A DNA stretch of 64,000 nt from Bradyrhizobium jicamae (GCF_018130215.1 NZ_JAFCKQ010000024.1:44084-108083); one strand, 5' to 3'; shown: positions 1 to 8,823, numbered from the stretch's first letter. Made by a program: numbers and translations. Notes: generated by a model from the letters alone, not told the origin.

Positions 1-738
1 GCCGCTGGTGCTCTTCGCAAGCTGAAGCAGCGCATCGCGCCCGCCGGCTGCATAGGCCGCAGCGGCACGCAGGAGATCGCGCAGTTGCGCTGCGGCGCCT
101 GGATCGAACCGGCACCATGCCCCGCCCGTCAGCCGGGCGATCTCGCGAAAGGTCTGCTCGGCGACCGCGTCATTGCCTTCCTGGAACATGAAGACCGGCA
201 CCTTGAGCAGGCCGAGCTCACCCGCCCTGGCGCAGAGCGCGTCGGCATTCTCCTCCATCGCATCGCCGACGAACACGACCGCGCGCACGCCGGCGGCAAC
301 CGCCTCGCGGCGCGCCTCCGACAGCACCTTGCCGATCTGCGTGTTGCCGCCCTGGCAGCCGATCTTGCCCATCAGCCGGGCGAGCTGCGCGCTGTCGGAA
401 ATCCATCCCGTGGCGCGGCACTCGTTGAAGCCGCGATAGTAGACGAGACGGATGTCGAGGCTGCCCAGCGATGCAGCCTCGCGGAACATGTCCGCCTGCA
501 ACGCGCACGCCATGTCCCAGGTCGGCTGTCGGCTCATGGTGGCATCGAGCGCGAACACCAGCCTGCCGCGCGCGCCGGCGCGGTGCGGCGACATCGCGTG
601 CGCCTTCGCCACGAACGCGGCGATATCTTCCGACGTCGAGGGCCGCGCCTCCGGCAACGAGCCGGCCTTGCGCAGGTCAGGCGAATCCGCCTTGCGCACG
701 TCGTTTCCGGATCCCGGTTTGGTCGGCTCGCCAGCCAT
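1..738 (-). CDS. VWA-domain protein, C-terminus beyond the left edge
   Basis: The reading frame is open from an ATG at 738 to the first base of the window (246 codons), so the stop lies outside. After a charged, probably disordered N-terminus (about 50 residues) comes a von Willebrand factor A-like fold: strand VFALDATMS (MIDAS-like D-x-T-x-S), a later GGNTQIGK stretch that would supply the MIDAS threonine, and VVFVGDAME with the third acidic ligand. Such proteins bind a divalent metal and a protein partner in the cytoplasm. The partner is unknown here because the downstream neighbour is not visible. Family call is good; a specific role cannot be given. Confidence 0.8.
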   Translation of the reverse strand, partial: MAGEPTKPGSGNDVRKADSPDLRKAGSLPEARPSTSEDIAAFVAKAHAMSPHRAGARGRLVFALDATMSRQPTWDMACALQADMFREAASLGSLDIRLVYYRGFNECRATGWISDSAQLARLMGKIGCQGGNTQIGKVLSEARREAVAAGVRAVVFVGDAMEENADALCARAGELGLLKVPVFMFQEGNDAVAEQTFREIARLTGGAWCRFDPGAAAQLRDLLRAAAAYAAGGRDALLQLAKSTSG

Positions 739-836
739 CAGCACTCGCTTCCCTGAGCGAGGATTATGTGGGCCGACACGCCGGGTTGGTCAATGCGGAT
801 GAACACTCGCCCGGCTCGGCGGCCGGGCGGCAGAAG

Positions 837-1778
837 TCAGTTCATGGCCTGGGACGAATCTTTTTCTGTCTTCTTCAGCGGCAGCATGTTCTTGAGCTTC
901 TCGACGAAGCTCGGCCGCGGCGTCTTCTCAGGGACATAGAGCGACACCGGGCCCGGCTCGAGGATCTTCGGCGGCGCGTTCCTGGTATCGACAGCCGCAA
1001 CGTCGGCGTCGGTGTCGGCAAGGAATTTATCGAGCATGGCCTCGATCGAGTTCTTGGCGGTATCCGGGCCGGTGTCGCGCATGTCGTTGTGCTGGAAGTT
1101 GGTGTTCACGACGGTAATGCCGGCCTTCTCGCACTCGGCCGGGTCAGGCACCACGCCGGGATCGGTCTTGAACTGCGGATCATGCGAGCGGAACGACAGG
1201 ATCTTGAACTTGCCGTCCGTCATGAACGGCACGCGCAGATTGTCCAGCGTCACGACCTTCCTGATTTCGTCGGGATACTGCTTGGCGAAATACATCGCGA
1301 TGTCGCCGCCATTCGAATGGCCGACCATCGTCAGCTTGCTGTAGTCCGCGTTCGGCTCGACCTTCTTCATCTCGTCGATGGCGAATTTGATGTTGGTGAT
1401 GCCGCGCTGATACTGCGGCAGACGGCCGACATAGAGTTCGCCGACCTTGGTGACCATCGGGCCGTCCTGAGGCAGGTCGTTCTGGATGCTGACCGCCAGA
1501 TAGCCGCGCGCAGCGAACACGTTCGCGAGGAAGGAATATTCGGTGAATTTGACGGTATTACCATGATTGAGGATCGCGACCGGCAGCGTGATCATGCCGG
1601 CGTCGGCCTGCATTTGCTTGTCGAAGCGCACGGCGACGTCGACCTGCACCACGCGTTCGTCGCGAGTCGGATCGCGGAACGTGATGGTTTGATGACTGAT
1701 CGCCCACTTGCTCGCAGTGAAGTAGGCCGCCGTGAAAACGACGGAGAGAGAAAGCAGAACCGCAATTCCACGTTTCAT
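837..1778 (-). CDS. exported alpha/beta hydrolase
   Basis: 313 residues from the ATG at 1778. I prefer this start because the next residues (KRGIAVLLSLSVVFTAAYF) form a signal anchor; the frame stays open 47 codons further upstream, but that extension has no hydrophobic or conserved character. The core shows the alpha/beta-hydrolase nucleophile elbow GHSNGG (Ser nucleophile) around residue 150, followed by a strand with VTLDNLRVP. A late conserved His (FQHNDMRD) could complete the triad. The C-terminus is Lys/Pro rich. Probably a periplasmic esterase or lipase-like enzyme; the substrate is not evident. Stands alone between convergent and divergent neighbours. Confidence 0.8.
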   Translation of the reverse strand: MKRGIAVLLSLSVVFTAAYFTASKWAISHQTITFRDPTRDERVVQVDVAVRFDKQMQADAGMITLPVAILNHGNTVKFTEYSFLANVFAARGYLAVSIQNDLPQDGPMVTKVGELYVGRLPQYQRGITNIKFAIDEMKKVEPNADYSKLTMVGHSNGGDIAMYFAKQYPDEIRKVVTLDNLRVPFMTDGKFKILSFRSHDPQFKTDPGVVPDPAECEKAGITVVNTNFQHNDMRDTGPDTAKNSIEAMLDKFLADTDADVAAVDTRNAPPKILEPGPVSLYVPEKTPRPSFVEKLKNMLPLKKTEKDSSQAMN

Positions 1779-2284
1779 GACGTCCTCGAGGCGCCCGCCA
1801 ATTCCAGGGCTATCTTTGGCCGGAGGCTCTTCGGCCTCCTGCTTGAGCATATATGTCACAGCGGCGTGACAGGAAGTCCAAATGTTGTGACTTAACCGCC
1901 CTAACGTTGTGCGATGCACCTATACATTGTGCATAGCAACAACCGGACAATCGTACCTCCATGAGTATACGACGCCGGCAATCACGCTTCGGTTCGGTGT
2001 TTCGCTAAAAGTGTCGGGAGAACACTGATGGCGGCGGCTTTGTTCCAGCTTTTTGGCCGAGATGTGGCGGACATGGCCGCAAGACTACGGGATTTCAAGT
2101 CGCCCCGCTGTAAATGATCGGCTCGGCGCCGGATCGTCGCGGGCCTGAAAGCTCACATATTCCGGGTCGGGGCGGCCGTGACGGAGTGCTTCAACGGCCT
2201 GCGGCTGGCGGTGCCCCCGCGCCGGGTGCGCGCCTGGGGTCCCGACGCGAACCCCGCTCGGACCCGCCCCGGGGCACGCCCACG
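1779..2284. other. intergenic region, mostly non-coding
   Basis: About 500 bases separate the hydrolase start from the next terminator. The first half (1850-2030) is less GC rich than its surroundings and should carry the promoter of the hydrolase. The second half is GC rich with no convincing gene apart from the small candidate at 2028. Longer open frames here lack codon bias and I do not accept them. Confidence 0.5.
2028..2117 (+). CDS. possible 29-residue small protein
   Basis: ATG at 2028 is preceded by CGGGAG about 8 bases upstream, a fair ribosome binding site. The frame encodes 29 residues beginning MAAALFQLFGRDVADMAARL and ends in TGA. The peptide looks like an amphipathic helix with a basic tail (FKSPRCK). 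No neighbour on the same strand follows closely, so a leader-peptide role is not supported. Whether it is translated is unknown. Confidence 0.25.
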   Translation: MAAALFQLFGRDVADMAARLRDFKSPRCK

Positions 2285-2314
2285 AAAAAGGCGGCCGCTC
2301 GGGCCGCCCTTTTC
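2285..2314 (-). terminator. intrinsic terminator of the 2334-2840 gene
   Basis: Read on the minus strand, a GC-rich stem (GGGCGGCC / GGCCGCC with one bulged base) closed by a 5-base loop is followed by a CTTTTT tract. It begins about 20 bases after the stop codon at 2334, the correct place for a Rho-independent terminator. Confidence 0.75.
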
Positions 2315-2333
2315 CCGTCCCTGTCGAAAGGGA

Positions 2334-2840
2334 TTACTGGCAGAGATGCTGCAGGCCATCCGCACCCTTGAATGTGGTGCCGGGCATGCAGACAAGATTG
2401 TTATGGGCGGCGTAGGTCTTCCAGTCGCGGCCGCCATAGCCGTAGCCATAGTAGTCGTTATAGCTGGTGGCGTAACCGTAGTAGCCGTTGTTGTAGCCGC
2501 TGTCGAAGGCGCGGAAGGGCGCAGTGGCAATTGCCCCCGCGGTCGCGACGGCGCCTCCCACGATGTCGCCCGCCACCCCTGCGGGCCCGGCAGGCCTGCG
2601 ATACACTCTCTCGTGCGGCAAGGCCGCGTTGGCGTTTCGCATCCGCTCGCTGCGGTAGATCGCATGACGCTGAGCGTGGCGCTCGCCCCTGGCGAGAGTT
2701 TGAGATCCCTTGGTTCCGGCCTGAGTGTGCTTCACACCCTTGGCCATCGTTCCCTCGGCCAACGCTGGGCCCGCGAGCAAGGAGCCGACGATGGCCGCGC
2801 TACCGAGGATGGCAAGACTTGCAGTGTTCAGTCTCCTCAT
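2334..2840 (-). CDS. small secreted protein with C-terminal Cys/Gly/His motif
   Basis: 168 residues from the ATG at 2840, chosen because it directly precedes a clean Sec signal peptide (MRRLNTASLAILGSAAIVG, cleavage after PALA). The mature part is Ala/Gly/Tyr rich with a repetitive NNGYYGYATSYNDYYGYG segment and ends with C-x2-G-x4-G-x-D-G-x2-H-x-C. The same tail pattern occurs in the unrelated-looking secreted protein at 63470-63763. Function unknown; exported small proteins of this type are common in Bradyrhizobium. A terminator follows directly. Confidence 0.75.
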   Translation of the reverse strand: MRRLNTASLAILGSAAIVGSLLAGPALAEGTMAKGVKHTQAGTKGSQTLARGERHAQRHAIYRSERMRNANAALPHERVYRRPAGPAGVAGDIVGGAVATAGAIATAPFRAFDSGYNNGYYGYATSYNDYYGYGYGGRDWKTYAAHNNLVCMPGTTFKGADGLQHLCQ

Positions 2841-2995
2841 TGGACGCTCCGTTTCAATGATTTGTGGCAAGCACGAGCGACCGACGGATGTTCCGAACTG
2901 CGCGTCTCAAACCGATGTGATCGGACATTCAAGTTCCGCGGAACGGGGAACAATCGCAGCAACACAAACCGCCGGCCGATGGGCCTCTCGCCGTC

Positions 2996-4156
2996 TCAGT
3001 CCGGCTGGCCGATACCCGTGTCGTCATCCGGCTCGCCCGGTTGCGAAGCGTGCCTGGCCAGCGCGAGGCGGCGGAATTCGGTGGGTGTCACGTCGGTGGC
3101 CGCCTTGAAGGCCCGATTGAACGGGCCGACCGACTGGAAGCCGGCATCCATGGCGATCGTCAGCACCGGCACCAGCCTTTGCTTGGGGTCGGCCAGCGCC
3201 GCCTTGGCTTCATCGATCCGGTAGCGATTGAGGAAGGCATTGAAGTTGCGGTGCCCGAGCCCTTCATTGATCAGCTGCCGCAGCCGGTATTCCTGAACGC
3301 CCAGCTCGGCGGACAGCGAGCCGATGGTCAGTCCTTCACGCCGATAGGCGCGTTCCACGCTCATCAGCCGCTGCAGCCGGCGCAACAACTCGCGATCGAT
3401 CGCGGATGGCTTGTCCTCTCCTTCAGGACGCGCACTGCCGAGATCGCCCGGAATTCTGCCGGCGGCAGGCAGAAGGATCGATGCTTGCTGCATGCGGGCC
3501 GCCTGAAACAGGCTCCATGCACTGAGACTCAGCAGCACCAGAAGCCCGAACGCGTTGACGATGCTCCAGACGGAGGAGCCGGCAACCGAAGCCGGCCAAA
3601 GCTTGTGAAAAAAGGCCGCGGCGCTATAGGCCACCGCGCCGAGCAGGACGACAACTCGCAGCCGCCGCCGTCCTGCCACCAGGTCCGCCCGCCATGTCGC
3701 GAGCGTCTGCCCCGCAGCCGCTATGGCAAGGCCGAGATAGACGACCGATAGCGTTCGATCGAGGTCGCCTCTGAGTGCGCCTCTCGTCGGCCAGGCGTCA
3801 AACAGCTGCACGCTGACGACAGCGACCAGCAAAGCGCCGTGCCAGGGTCGCAGCACGAAATCATCATCGAAGGTCGCGCGCGCCCAGAGCCAGAACAGGA
3901 CCGCCCCGCTGCTCGACAAGGCCAGCAGGATCAGGCCCCAATACGGCCATGGCCGAGGAAATCCCGGCGCCTCGGAAACCGCGGAAGCCGCGACGGCGAC
4001 CACCAGTGCGGCGCTCAGCCGCGCCGCCATGTCCCCGCGGTCTCGCAGCAAAACGCCGGCGATCAGCAACGACAGTCCGACAGCGGCGCCTCGACAACCC
4101 AGCTCGATCGCCATCAACCCGGCGCTACCCACGATCAAGATCTCTCCATCCGCCAT
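2996..4156 (-). CDS. AraC-family regulator with N-terminal membrane domain
   Basis: 386 residues. Residues 1-230 contain about six to seven hydrophobic segments (for example LGCRGAAVGLSLLIAGVLL and YWGLILLALSSSGAVLFWLW). The C-terminal ~100 residues are a double helix-turn-helix of the AraC type: LTIGSLSAELGVQEYRLRQL and the second helix pair ending TIAMDAGFQSVGPFNRAFKA, followed by TPTEFRR. The arrangement is that of a membrane-embedded sensor coupled to a DNA-binding domain. No adjacent target gene is obvious; the neighbours are mipZ and a secreted protein. Confidence 0.85.
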   Translation of the reverse strand: MADGEILIVGSAGLMAIELGCRGAAVGLSLLIAGVLLRDRGDMAARLSAALVVAVAASAVSEAPGFPRPWPYWGLILLALSSSGAVLFWLWARATFDDDFVLRPWHGALLVAVVSVQLFDAWPTRGALRGDLDRTLSVVYLGLAIAAAGQTLATWRADLVAGRRRLRVVVLLGAVAYSAAAFFHKLWPASVAGSSVWSIVNAFGLLVLLSLSAWSLFQAARMQQASILLPAAGRIPGDLGSARPEGEDKPSAIDRELLRRLQRLMSVERAYRREGLTIGSLSAELGVQEYRLRQLINEGLGHRNFNAFLNRYRIDEAKAALADPKQRLVPVLTIAMDAGFQSVGPFNRAFKAATDVTPTEFRRLALARHASQPGEPDDDTGIGQPD

Positions 4157-4246
4157 GTTGGAGGTCGAGGCTGAGGCTTATAGGGAAAGACTTCAGCGCA
4201 TCAAGCGCTCGCCGGCCGCCAGCGATACAGGCCGCAAGGCCCCGCT

Positions 4247-5164
4247 TCAGATGATGTCGTGGACATCAAGCGGCTTGTCGACCTGGCTGAACCATTCGGC
4301 CCGGTTGGCGGCGCGGCGCCGGCCGCGCTCGTCGAGCGGCAGCTTGAGCTGGCGCAACAGGCTCGTGACCTCCTCGCGCGCGGTGACATGGCCCATGCTC
4401 GGCCGTGTCCCGAGCGTCGCCTCGTCGATGTCGTCGAGCGCAGTCAGTCCGCGCGGGAAAAACTCGCGATAGACCACCCGCTCGGCAAAGCCGTCGACCG
4501 AACGGAACCCGAGGCGGAGCGACAGCTGCTTGAGACCGTCGGCGACGAGCTGTTTATTGCGCGAGCCGAGCATCGACAGGCGGTTGCGCACCACGATCCA
4601 GTCGGTCGAGGCACCGTCGAGCTGGCGGCGCTTGCGCCTGGTGTCGCGCACCATCTCGGCGTAATGGCTCTCGCCGGTCACCGCATAGGTCGCGGGATCG
4701 ACCGTGCCCAGCACGTCGAAATCGAGGAAGCTGTCATTGATCGGCGTCACGAGGGTGTCGGCCATCGAGTGCGCCAGCCGCATCAGGTAGCTGTCCGCGC
4801 CCGGCGTATCGATCACGATGAAATCATAGGCACGTTCCACCGCGCTGACCGCGTGCATGAATTGCTGGAACTCGGCGTTCTCGTTCTCCTCGATCTGCAT
4901 CGTGTCGCCGTATTTGATGCAGGTGTGCACGGGAAGTTCGAGGTCGATCCCGGTGCGCCGCGCCCAGGCCCGGCGGTTGTTGATGTAGCGGGTGAAGCTT
5001 TGCTGGCGGCAGTCGAGATCGATGCTGGCGACGCGCTGCCCGGCCTTCATCAGGGCGACAGCGATATGCAGGGCGGTGGTCGACTTGCCCGAACCGCCCT
5101 TCTCGTTGCCGAGCACGACGACGTGCGCGGAGCCGGATTGACCCTGACTAGCCTGCACCAACAT
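4247..5164 (-). CDS. mipZ: MipZ, division-plane positioning ATPase
   Basis: 305 residues with a deviant Walker A motif NEKGGSGKST at residues 20-29, then IDLDCRQQSFTRYINNRRAW and the Walker B-like FIVIDTPGAD. This pattern is that of alphaproteobacterial MipZ, a ParA-type ATPase that interacts with ParB near the poles and inhibits FtsZ assembly away from midcell. The usual family length is about 270-310. GGGGGATCAATC precedes the ATG at 5164, a strong ribosome binding site. It is divergent from panC with a 225-base intergenic region that must hold both promoters. Confidence 0.92.
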   Translation of the reverse strand: MLVQASQGQSGSAHVVVLGNEKGGSGKSTTALHIAVALMKAGQRVASIDLDCRQQSFTRYINNRRAWARRTGIDLELPVHTCIKYGDTMQIEENENAEFQQFMHAVSAVERAYDFIVIDTPGADSYLMRLAHSMADTLVTPINDSFLDFDVLGTVDPATYAVTGESHYAEMVRDTRRKRRQLDGASTDWIVVRNRLSMLGSRNKQLVADGLKQLSLRLGFRSVDGFAERVVYREFFPRGLTALDDIDEATLGTRPSMGHVTAREEVTSLLRQLKLPLDERGRRRAANRAEWFSQVDKPLDVHDII

Positions 5165-5389
5165 GATTGATCCCCCGCGACATCTTCAAATCGCGTGCGG
5201 CCATGGTCAAGTGAAATGCATGACAGATTACTGAAATCAATTGCTGCCTCGCTTCATTATGAATCGATCGCACGACGCTGCTGCGCCGATCGCGCAGGTT
5301 TGCCGTCAGCGCATCGATCTTGGTAAACTTGGCAGACCCGCCGAAGACCAGATCCCCTCCCCGGAATTACCTGAAGAGATCGAGACCAG

Positions 5390-6241
5390 ATGCCGAGAAA
5401 TCCTGCTGTCGTCCGCACCGTTCCCGCCCTGCGTCGCGCCGTAAATGACCTGCGCGCGCGAAAAGCGACTATCGCACTGGTCCCGACCATGGGAGCGCTC
5501 CATGACGGTCACGTGTCGCTGGTGCGGCTCGCCAGACGCCATGCCAGGCGGGTCGTCGTCTCGATCTTCGTCAACCCGACTCAATTTGCTCCAACGGAAG
5601 ACTTCGGCTCGTATCCGCGCACCTGGAAGGCCGATGTCGCAAAGCTCGCCGCGGAGGATGTCGACCTGATCTGGCACCCCGAGGTCAAGGCGATGTACCC
5701 CGACGGATTCGCCACCCGGATCGTTCCGGAGGGGCCGGCCACCGCCGGGCTCGAGGATCGCTTCCGGCCACAGTTCTTCGGCGGTGTCGCGACCGTGGTC
5801 GGCAAGCTGTTCACGCAGGTCAGGCCGGATGTCGCGATCTTCGGCGAGAAGGATTTCCAGCAGCTCCGGGTGGTGAGCCAGATGGCCGCCGACCTCGATC
5901 TCGGCGTCAAGGTGATCGGGTCCAGGACGGTTCGCGAGCGCGATGGTCTCGCCATGTCCTCGCGCAACGTCTACCTCGCGCCCGACGAGCGTCGTGCGGC
6001 TCCGACGCTCCACCGGGTGATGAAGGAAACGGCAGCCCGCTTACGCGCCGGCGAGGACACCGCGACCGCCGTCGCGGCCGGCGCCGCTGAGATCACCGAG
6101 GCCGGCTTCAAGCTCGATTACCTCGAGGTCCGCCATGCCGCGACGCTGGCGCCGATCGCTTCGCTGAAGGAGGGCCCGATGCGGATGCTGGTGGCGGCCA
6201 AGCTCGGCAGCACGCGCCTGATCGACAACATCGCGGTCTAG
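5390..6241 (+). CDS. panC: pantothenate synthetase
   Basis: 283 residues, the normal family length. It condenses D-pantoate and beta-alanine with ATP to pantothenate in coenzyme A biosynthesis, in the cytoplasm. Visible hallmarks are PTMGALHDGHVSLVR (HIGH-type nucleotide site, residues 31-45), FVNPTQF, GEKDFQQL (KDFQ pantoate site) and MSSRNVYL. panB is not adjacent. A long inverted repeat starts at the last base of its stop codon and may end the transcript. Confidence 0.96.
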   Translation: MPRNPAVVRTVPALRRAVNDLRARKATIALVPTMGALHDGHVSLVRLARRHARRVVVSIFVNPTQFAPTEDFGSYPRTWKADVAKLAAEDVDLIWHPEVKAMYPDGFATRIVPEGPATAGLEDRFRPQFFGGVATVVGKLFTQVRPDVAIFGEKDFQQLRVVSQMAADLDLGVKVIGSRTVRERDGLAMSSRNVYLAPDERRAAPTLHRVMKETAARLRAGEDTATAVAAGAAEITEAGFKLDYLEVRHAATLAPIASLKEGPMRMLVAAKLGSTRLIDNIAV

Positions 6242-6286
6242 AGCTTGATCCCGACAAACGCGAAGCGTTGCGCGGGGATCAAGCTC
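6241..6286. repeat. REP-like hairpin after panC
   Basis: Perfect 12-base arms (GAGCTTGATCCC at 6241-6252 and its complement at 6275-6286) enclose a second small hairpin AACGC-GAA-GCGTT. There is no run of T after it, so it resembles a Bradyrhizobium palindromic repeat more than a classical terminator. It may still stop or stabilise panC mRNA. Confidence 0.7.
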
Positions 6287-6390
6287 AATTGACAAGCTGA
6301 ATCCCGCGACCGGTGGCGCAAAGTGTGAAGCGGTGCGCTTGCGCCGCCCCGGCGGGGGATGGATGATCGCGCCTTTCAGAGGCAATCGTC

Positions 6391-7140
6391 ATGACCAGAC
6401 TATTCGGGCCGTCCATTATTTTCTGCTTCGCGCTTCTGGCCGCCGGCGTGGCCGAGGCCCAGACCAGGCCGCCGGTCGGCGGCGTCAATTCGATGCCGGG
6501 CGCGATGATCTTCTATGTCGCGCATGGTGCCGCCGATGCATGCGGCCCTGGGTGCTCGGACTGGATCGCGGCAGAAGGCGCCGTGCAATGGGACACCTAC
6601 AAGCGCCTGCTGGCGATCCTTGACCGGCAGACCGGGCGCAAGCTGCCGGTCGTGATCAACATCAAAGGCCAGTCGAACCTCAACGTCGCCGTCAGCCTCG
6701 GCCGGATCCTGCGCGATCGCAACGTCGATGCGGCGGTCGCCGCGACCGTGGTCGACGCCTGCAGCGACAAGTCCGAGGCGGACTGCTTTGCGCTGAAGCG
6801 GCCGGGTGGCCCGCTCGATGCAAAGGAGAAGGTCTCGAGCGTGATCTGCGATTATGCCTGCCTGCTGGTGCTTTCGGGTGGCGTCCATCGCAGCCTGCCG
6901 GCGGGCACGCGGGTCGTCCTGAGCGGCATGACGATCCAGAACCGGCTGGCGCCCAATGTCTCGGCCGAGCAGCGCGAGAGCCTCACCACGGTCTTCACCG
7001 ACCAGTTCCGGCGCTATTTCGGCGAGATGGGCATCGACCACGAATTGCTCGACGTCGCCGTCAGGAGTGCAGGCAGTGGCCGCTACGTCGAGATCCCTGC
7101 CGCGCAATGGGAGCGCCTGCACCTCGTGACGCAGCCCTGA
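6391..7140 (+). CDS. exported ClpP/crotonase-fold-like protein of unknown function
   Basis: 249 residues with a Sec signal (FCFALLAAGVAEAQ). The mature part starts with VNSMPGAMIFYVAHG, then ACGPGCSDWIAAEGAV, a strand LPVVINIKGQ, and VSSVICDYACLLVLSGGV followed by LPAGTRVVLSGM. The order of elements resembles the COG3904-type periplasmic proteins with a ClpP-like fold. In those, a Ser precedes Ala-Cys; here that position is Tyr (CDYAC), so hydrolase activity is doubtful. Compare the protein at 62813-63256, which keeps CNSAC. Stands alone. Confidence 0.7.
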   Translation: MTRLFGPSIIFCFALLAAGVAEAQTRPPVGGVNSMPGAMIFYVAHGAADACGPGCSDWIAAEGAVQWDTYKRLLAILDRQTGRKLPVVINIKGQSNLNVAVSLGRILRDRNVDAAVAATVVDACSDKSEADCFALKRPGGPLDAKEKVSSVICDYACLLVLSGGVHRSLPAGTRVVLSGMTIQNRLAPNVSAEQRESLTTVFTDQFRRYFGEMGIDHELLDVAVRSAGSGRYVEIPAAQWERLHLVTQP

Positions 7141-7154
7141 TCCGCGCGAGTTTC

Positions 7155-7196
7155 GGCAATCCGATTGCTCACAGCAATCCGATTGCTACAGCAATC
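7155..7196. repeat. short tandem palindromic repeat at gene end
   Basis: The 13-mer CAATCCGATTGCT occurs twice, followed by a third partial copy CAATCCGA, spaced by CACAG and ACAG. Each unit is itself palindromic (AGCAAT/ATTGCT). The last partial copy forms the stop codon and last two Leu codons of the minus-strand gene ending at 7186, so the array may have arisen by duplication of that gene's tail. Confidence 0.6.
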
Positions 7197-7626
7197 CGAG
7201 GTCGCGCAGTTCGCGGCGCATCGGCTCCGGCATCGATGCCACGGTTGCCGCGCTCGATCTGGTGAGGTCGGGCGGCGCGGCGTCGGCCGTCAGGTAGCGC
7301 CAGCCCTGGAACGGCCGCATCGGCCGCGGCGAGACCGCGATCACCTTGGGCTGCATCACGAGACGACAGCGCCCGATGCCGTCCTTGTCGCGGAACGGCT
7401 CGATCGCGACGAGCTTCTCGCGCGCGGCGATCTCGCCCTTGATCACCCAATAGAGCGAACCGCCGGCGAGGATCTCCTCGTCGCGCTTCGGCGTCATGCG
7501 GGTGATGTGGATGTGACGGAGCGGCAGGCCTTTTTTCTTCGCGGTCGCCATCCGTTCGGCAACCCAGCCCTTGAGTTCCTTGACCGACTCGCAGCCGACG
7601 GCAAGCTTGATGAGATGAAGCGGCAT
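7186..7626 (-). CDS. DUF1489 family protein
   Basis: 146 residues, family length. Begins MPLHLIKLAVGCESVKELKG and contains the conserved stretch HIHITRMTPKRDEEILAGGS and LYWVIKGEIAAREKL, with R-P-M-R-P-F-Q-G-W-R-Y-L near residue 115. These are hallmarks of DUF1489, a conserved alphaproteobacterial cytoplasmic family of unknown role. The C-terminal residues DLGLL are encoded by a partial copy of the adjacent tandem repeat. Confidence 0.85.
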   Translation of the reverse strand: MPLHLIKLAVGCESVKELKGWVAERMATAKKKGLPLRHIHITRMTPKRDEEILAGGSLYWVIKGEIAAREKLVAIEPFRDKDGIGRCRLVMQPKVIAVSPRPMRPFQGWRYLTADAAPPDLTRSSAATVASMPEPMRRELRDLGLL

Positions 7627-7722
7627 GGGGCGGATTTAACGGCCGACGCCCCCTTTGAAAAGGGAGCGTGCCCGGTTTTCCCCGCTGCGCAAGCGCAGCG
7701 CCCTCTGCGTGAACCGGATGCC

Positions 7723-8667
7723 CTATTGATCGCTCGCGGCGGCCGGCGGGCTGGCAGCAGGTGGCGCAGGCGCGGGCGGCGGCGCGAGCGGAACCGGCGC
7801 GGCGCGCTTCGCGGGCGGCCGCTTCGCCGCCGCAACCGTCGGCGCATGTGCGGCCGGCGGCGGTGCGGCAGCGGCAGGCTTGCCCGGCTCAGGACTCATG
7901 ATGCTGACGGGCGGCGTTGAGGATGCGCTCGGAAACTCGGCATTGGTCGGCTTGCCCGTCGGCACCGACGACGGCAGCGCCGCAACAAGGCCCGCCGGTA
8001 CCGGCGGCGCCGTACCCGCGGGAGCATTCCACGACGCAGCGTAGCGGGTGACCAGGTTCTCGTAGACGCGATCGTTCATGTTGGAAACGATCTGGTGGTT
8101 GTCGCCCAGGGACCGGAACGCCGGGCATTCGGTCGGCGTGCAATGGTCGCGCGCCATCAGCGCATAGGCCATCAGGCCGTAGCGGTCATGCTCGATCGCG
8201 CGGCGCAACGCCTGCAGTTCGGTGGTCGTATTGCGCTCGGCGGTCGCGAGGTCGCCATGGGCGGTCAGGCGCGATATCTGGGCCGCCGCATAGCTGACGG
8301 CGGCCGCGGTGGCGTCGGCGGAACCGAACAGAACCTTCTCGCAACCGTTCAGGACGGCATCACCGGCAAGATCGTCGACACAGGCGAGTGCCGGCAGCAT
8401 TGTTTGCGCCGACGCCTGGGCGGTGCGGGTCTCCGTCTGTCCGGCCTGCCCGCCCGCGCCGAAGCCGCGGATCGTGGCGGCAACCGCAACCGCGATCGAC
8501 AGCAGCGTGATCACAGTCAGCGCGCCGTTGGCGACGGATTTCTCCGCGCGCAGCAGCGTGACCAGGACGACAATTCCGAAAAATCCCGCCGCGGCCAGCG
8601 TCAGCCACATCGGGAAGGTCGGCGAGCGCCAGATCTGGTCCAGCGAGGAAGCCCAAGCCAAGTTCAT
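7723..8667 (-). CDS. membrane protein of unknown function with Ala/Pro-rich tail
   Basis: 314 residues. Two transmembrane segments lie at about residues 20-40 and 48-66. A globular part (about 85-200) follows with conserved-looking cysteines (ALACVDDL, LNGCEKVLFG, DHCTPTECPAF). The last ~100 residues are Ala/Pro rich and probably disordered or wall-spanning. The layout suggests an inner-membrane anchored periplasmic protein. I do not recognise a named family. Confidence 0.7.
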   Translation of the reverse strand: MNLAWASSLDQIWRSPTFPMWLTLAAAGFFGIVVLVTLLRAEKSVANGALTVITLLSIAVAVAATIRGFGAGGQAGQTETRTAQASAQTMLPALACVDDLAGDAVLNGCEKVLFGSADATAAAVSYAAAQISRLTAHGDLATAERNTTTELQALRRAIEHDRYGLMAYALMARDHCTPTECPAFRSLGDNHQIVSNMNDRVYENLVTRYAASWNAPAGTAPPVPAGLVAALPSSVPTGKPTNAEFPSASSTPPVSIMSPEPGKPAAAAPPPAAHAPTVAAAKRPPAKRAAPVPLAPPPAPAPPAASPPAAASDQ

Positions 8668-8823
8668 GCGCGAATGTCCCTCAACGCAGCATATTCACCA
8701 TCAGCCAAAACCGAACGCCGCCACCCCGGCATTCAAACGTCAGCAGAATGTCCGCGAACAGGGCCTTTTGACGGCGGCGGGGCGGAATCGCCCCGGCCAC
8801 TCCGTTGCGCACCGCGCCTTGTC

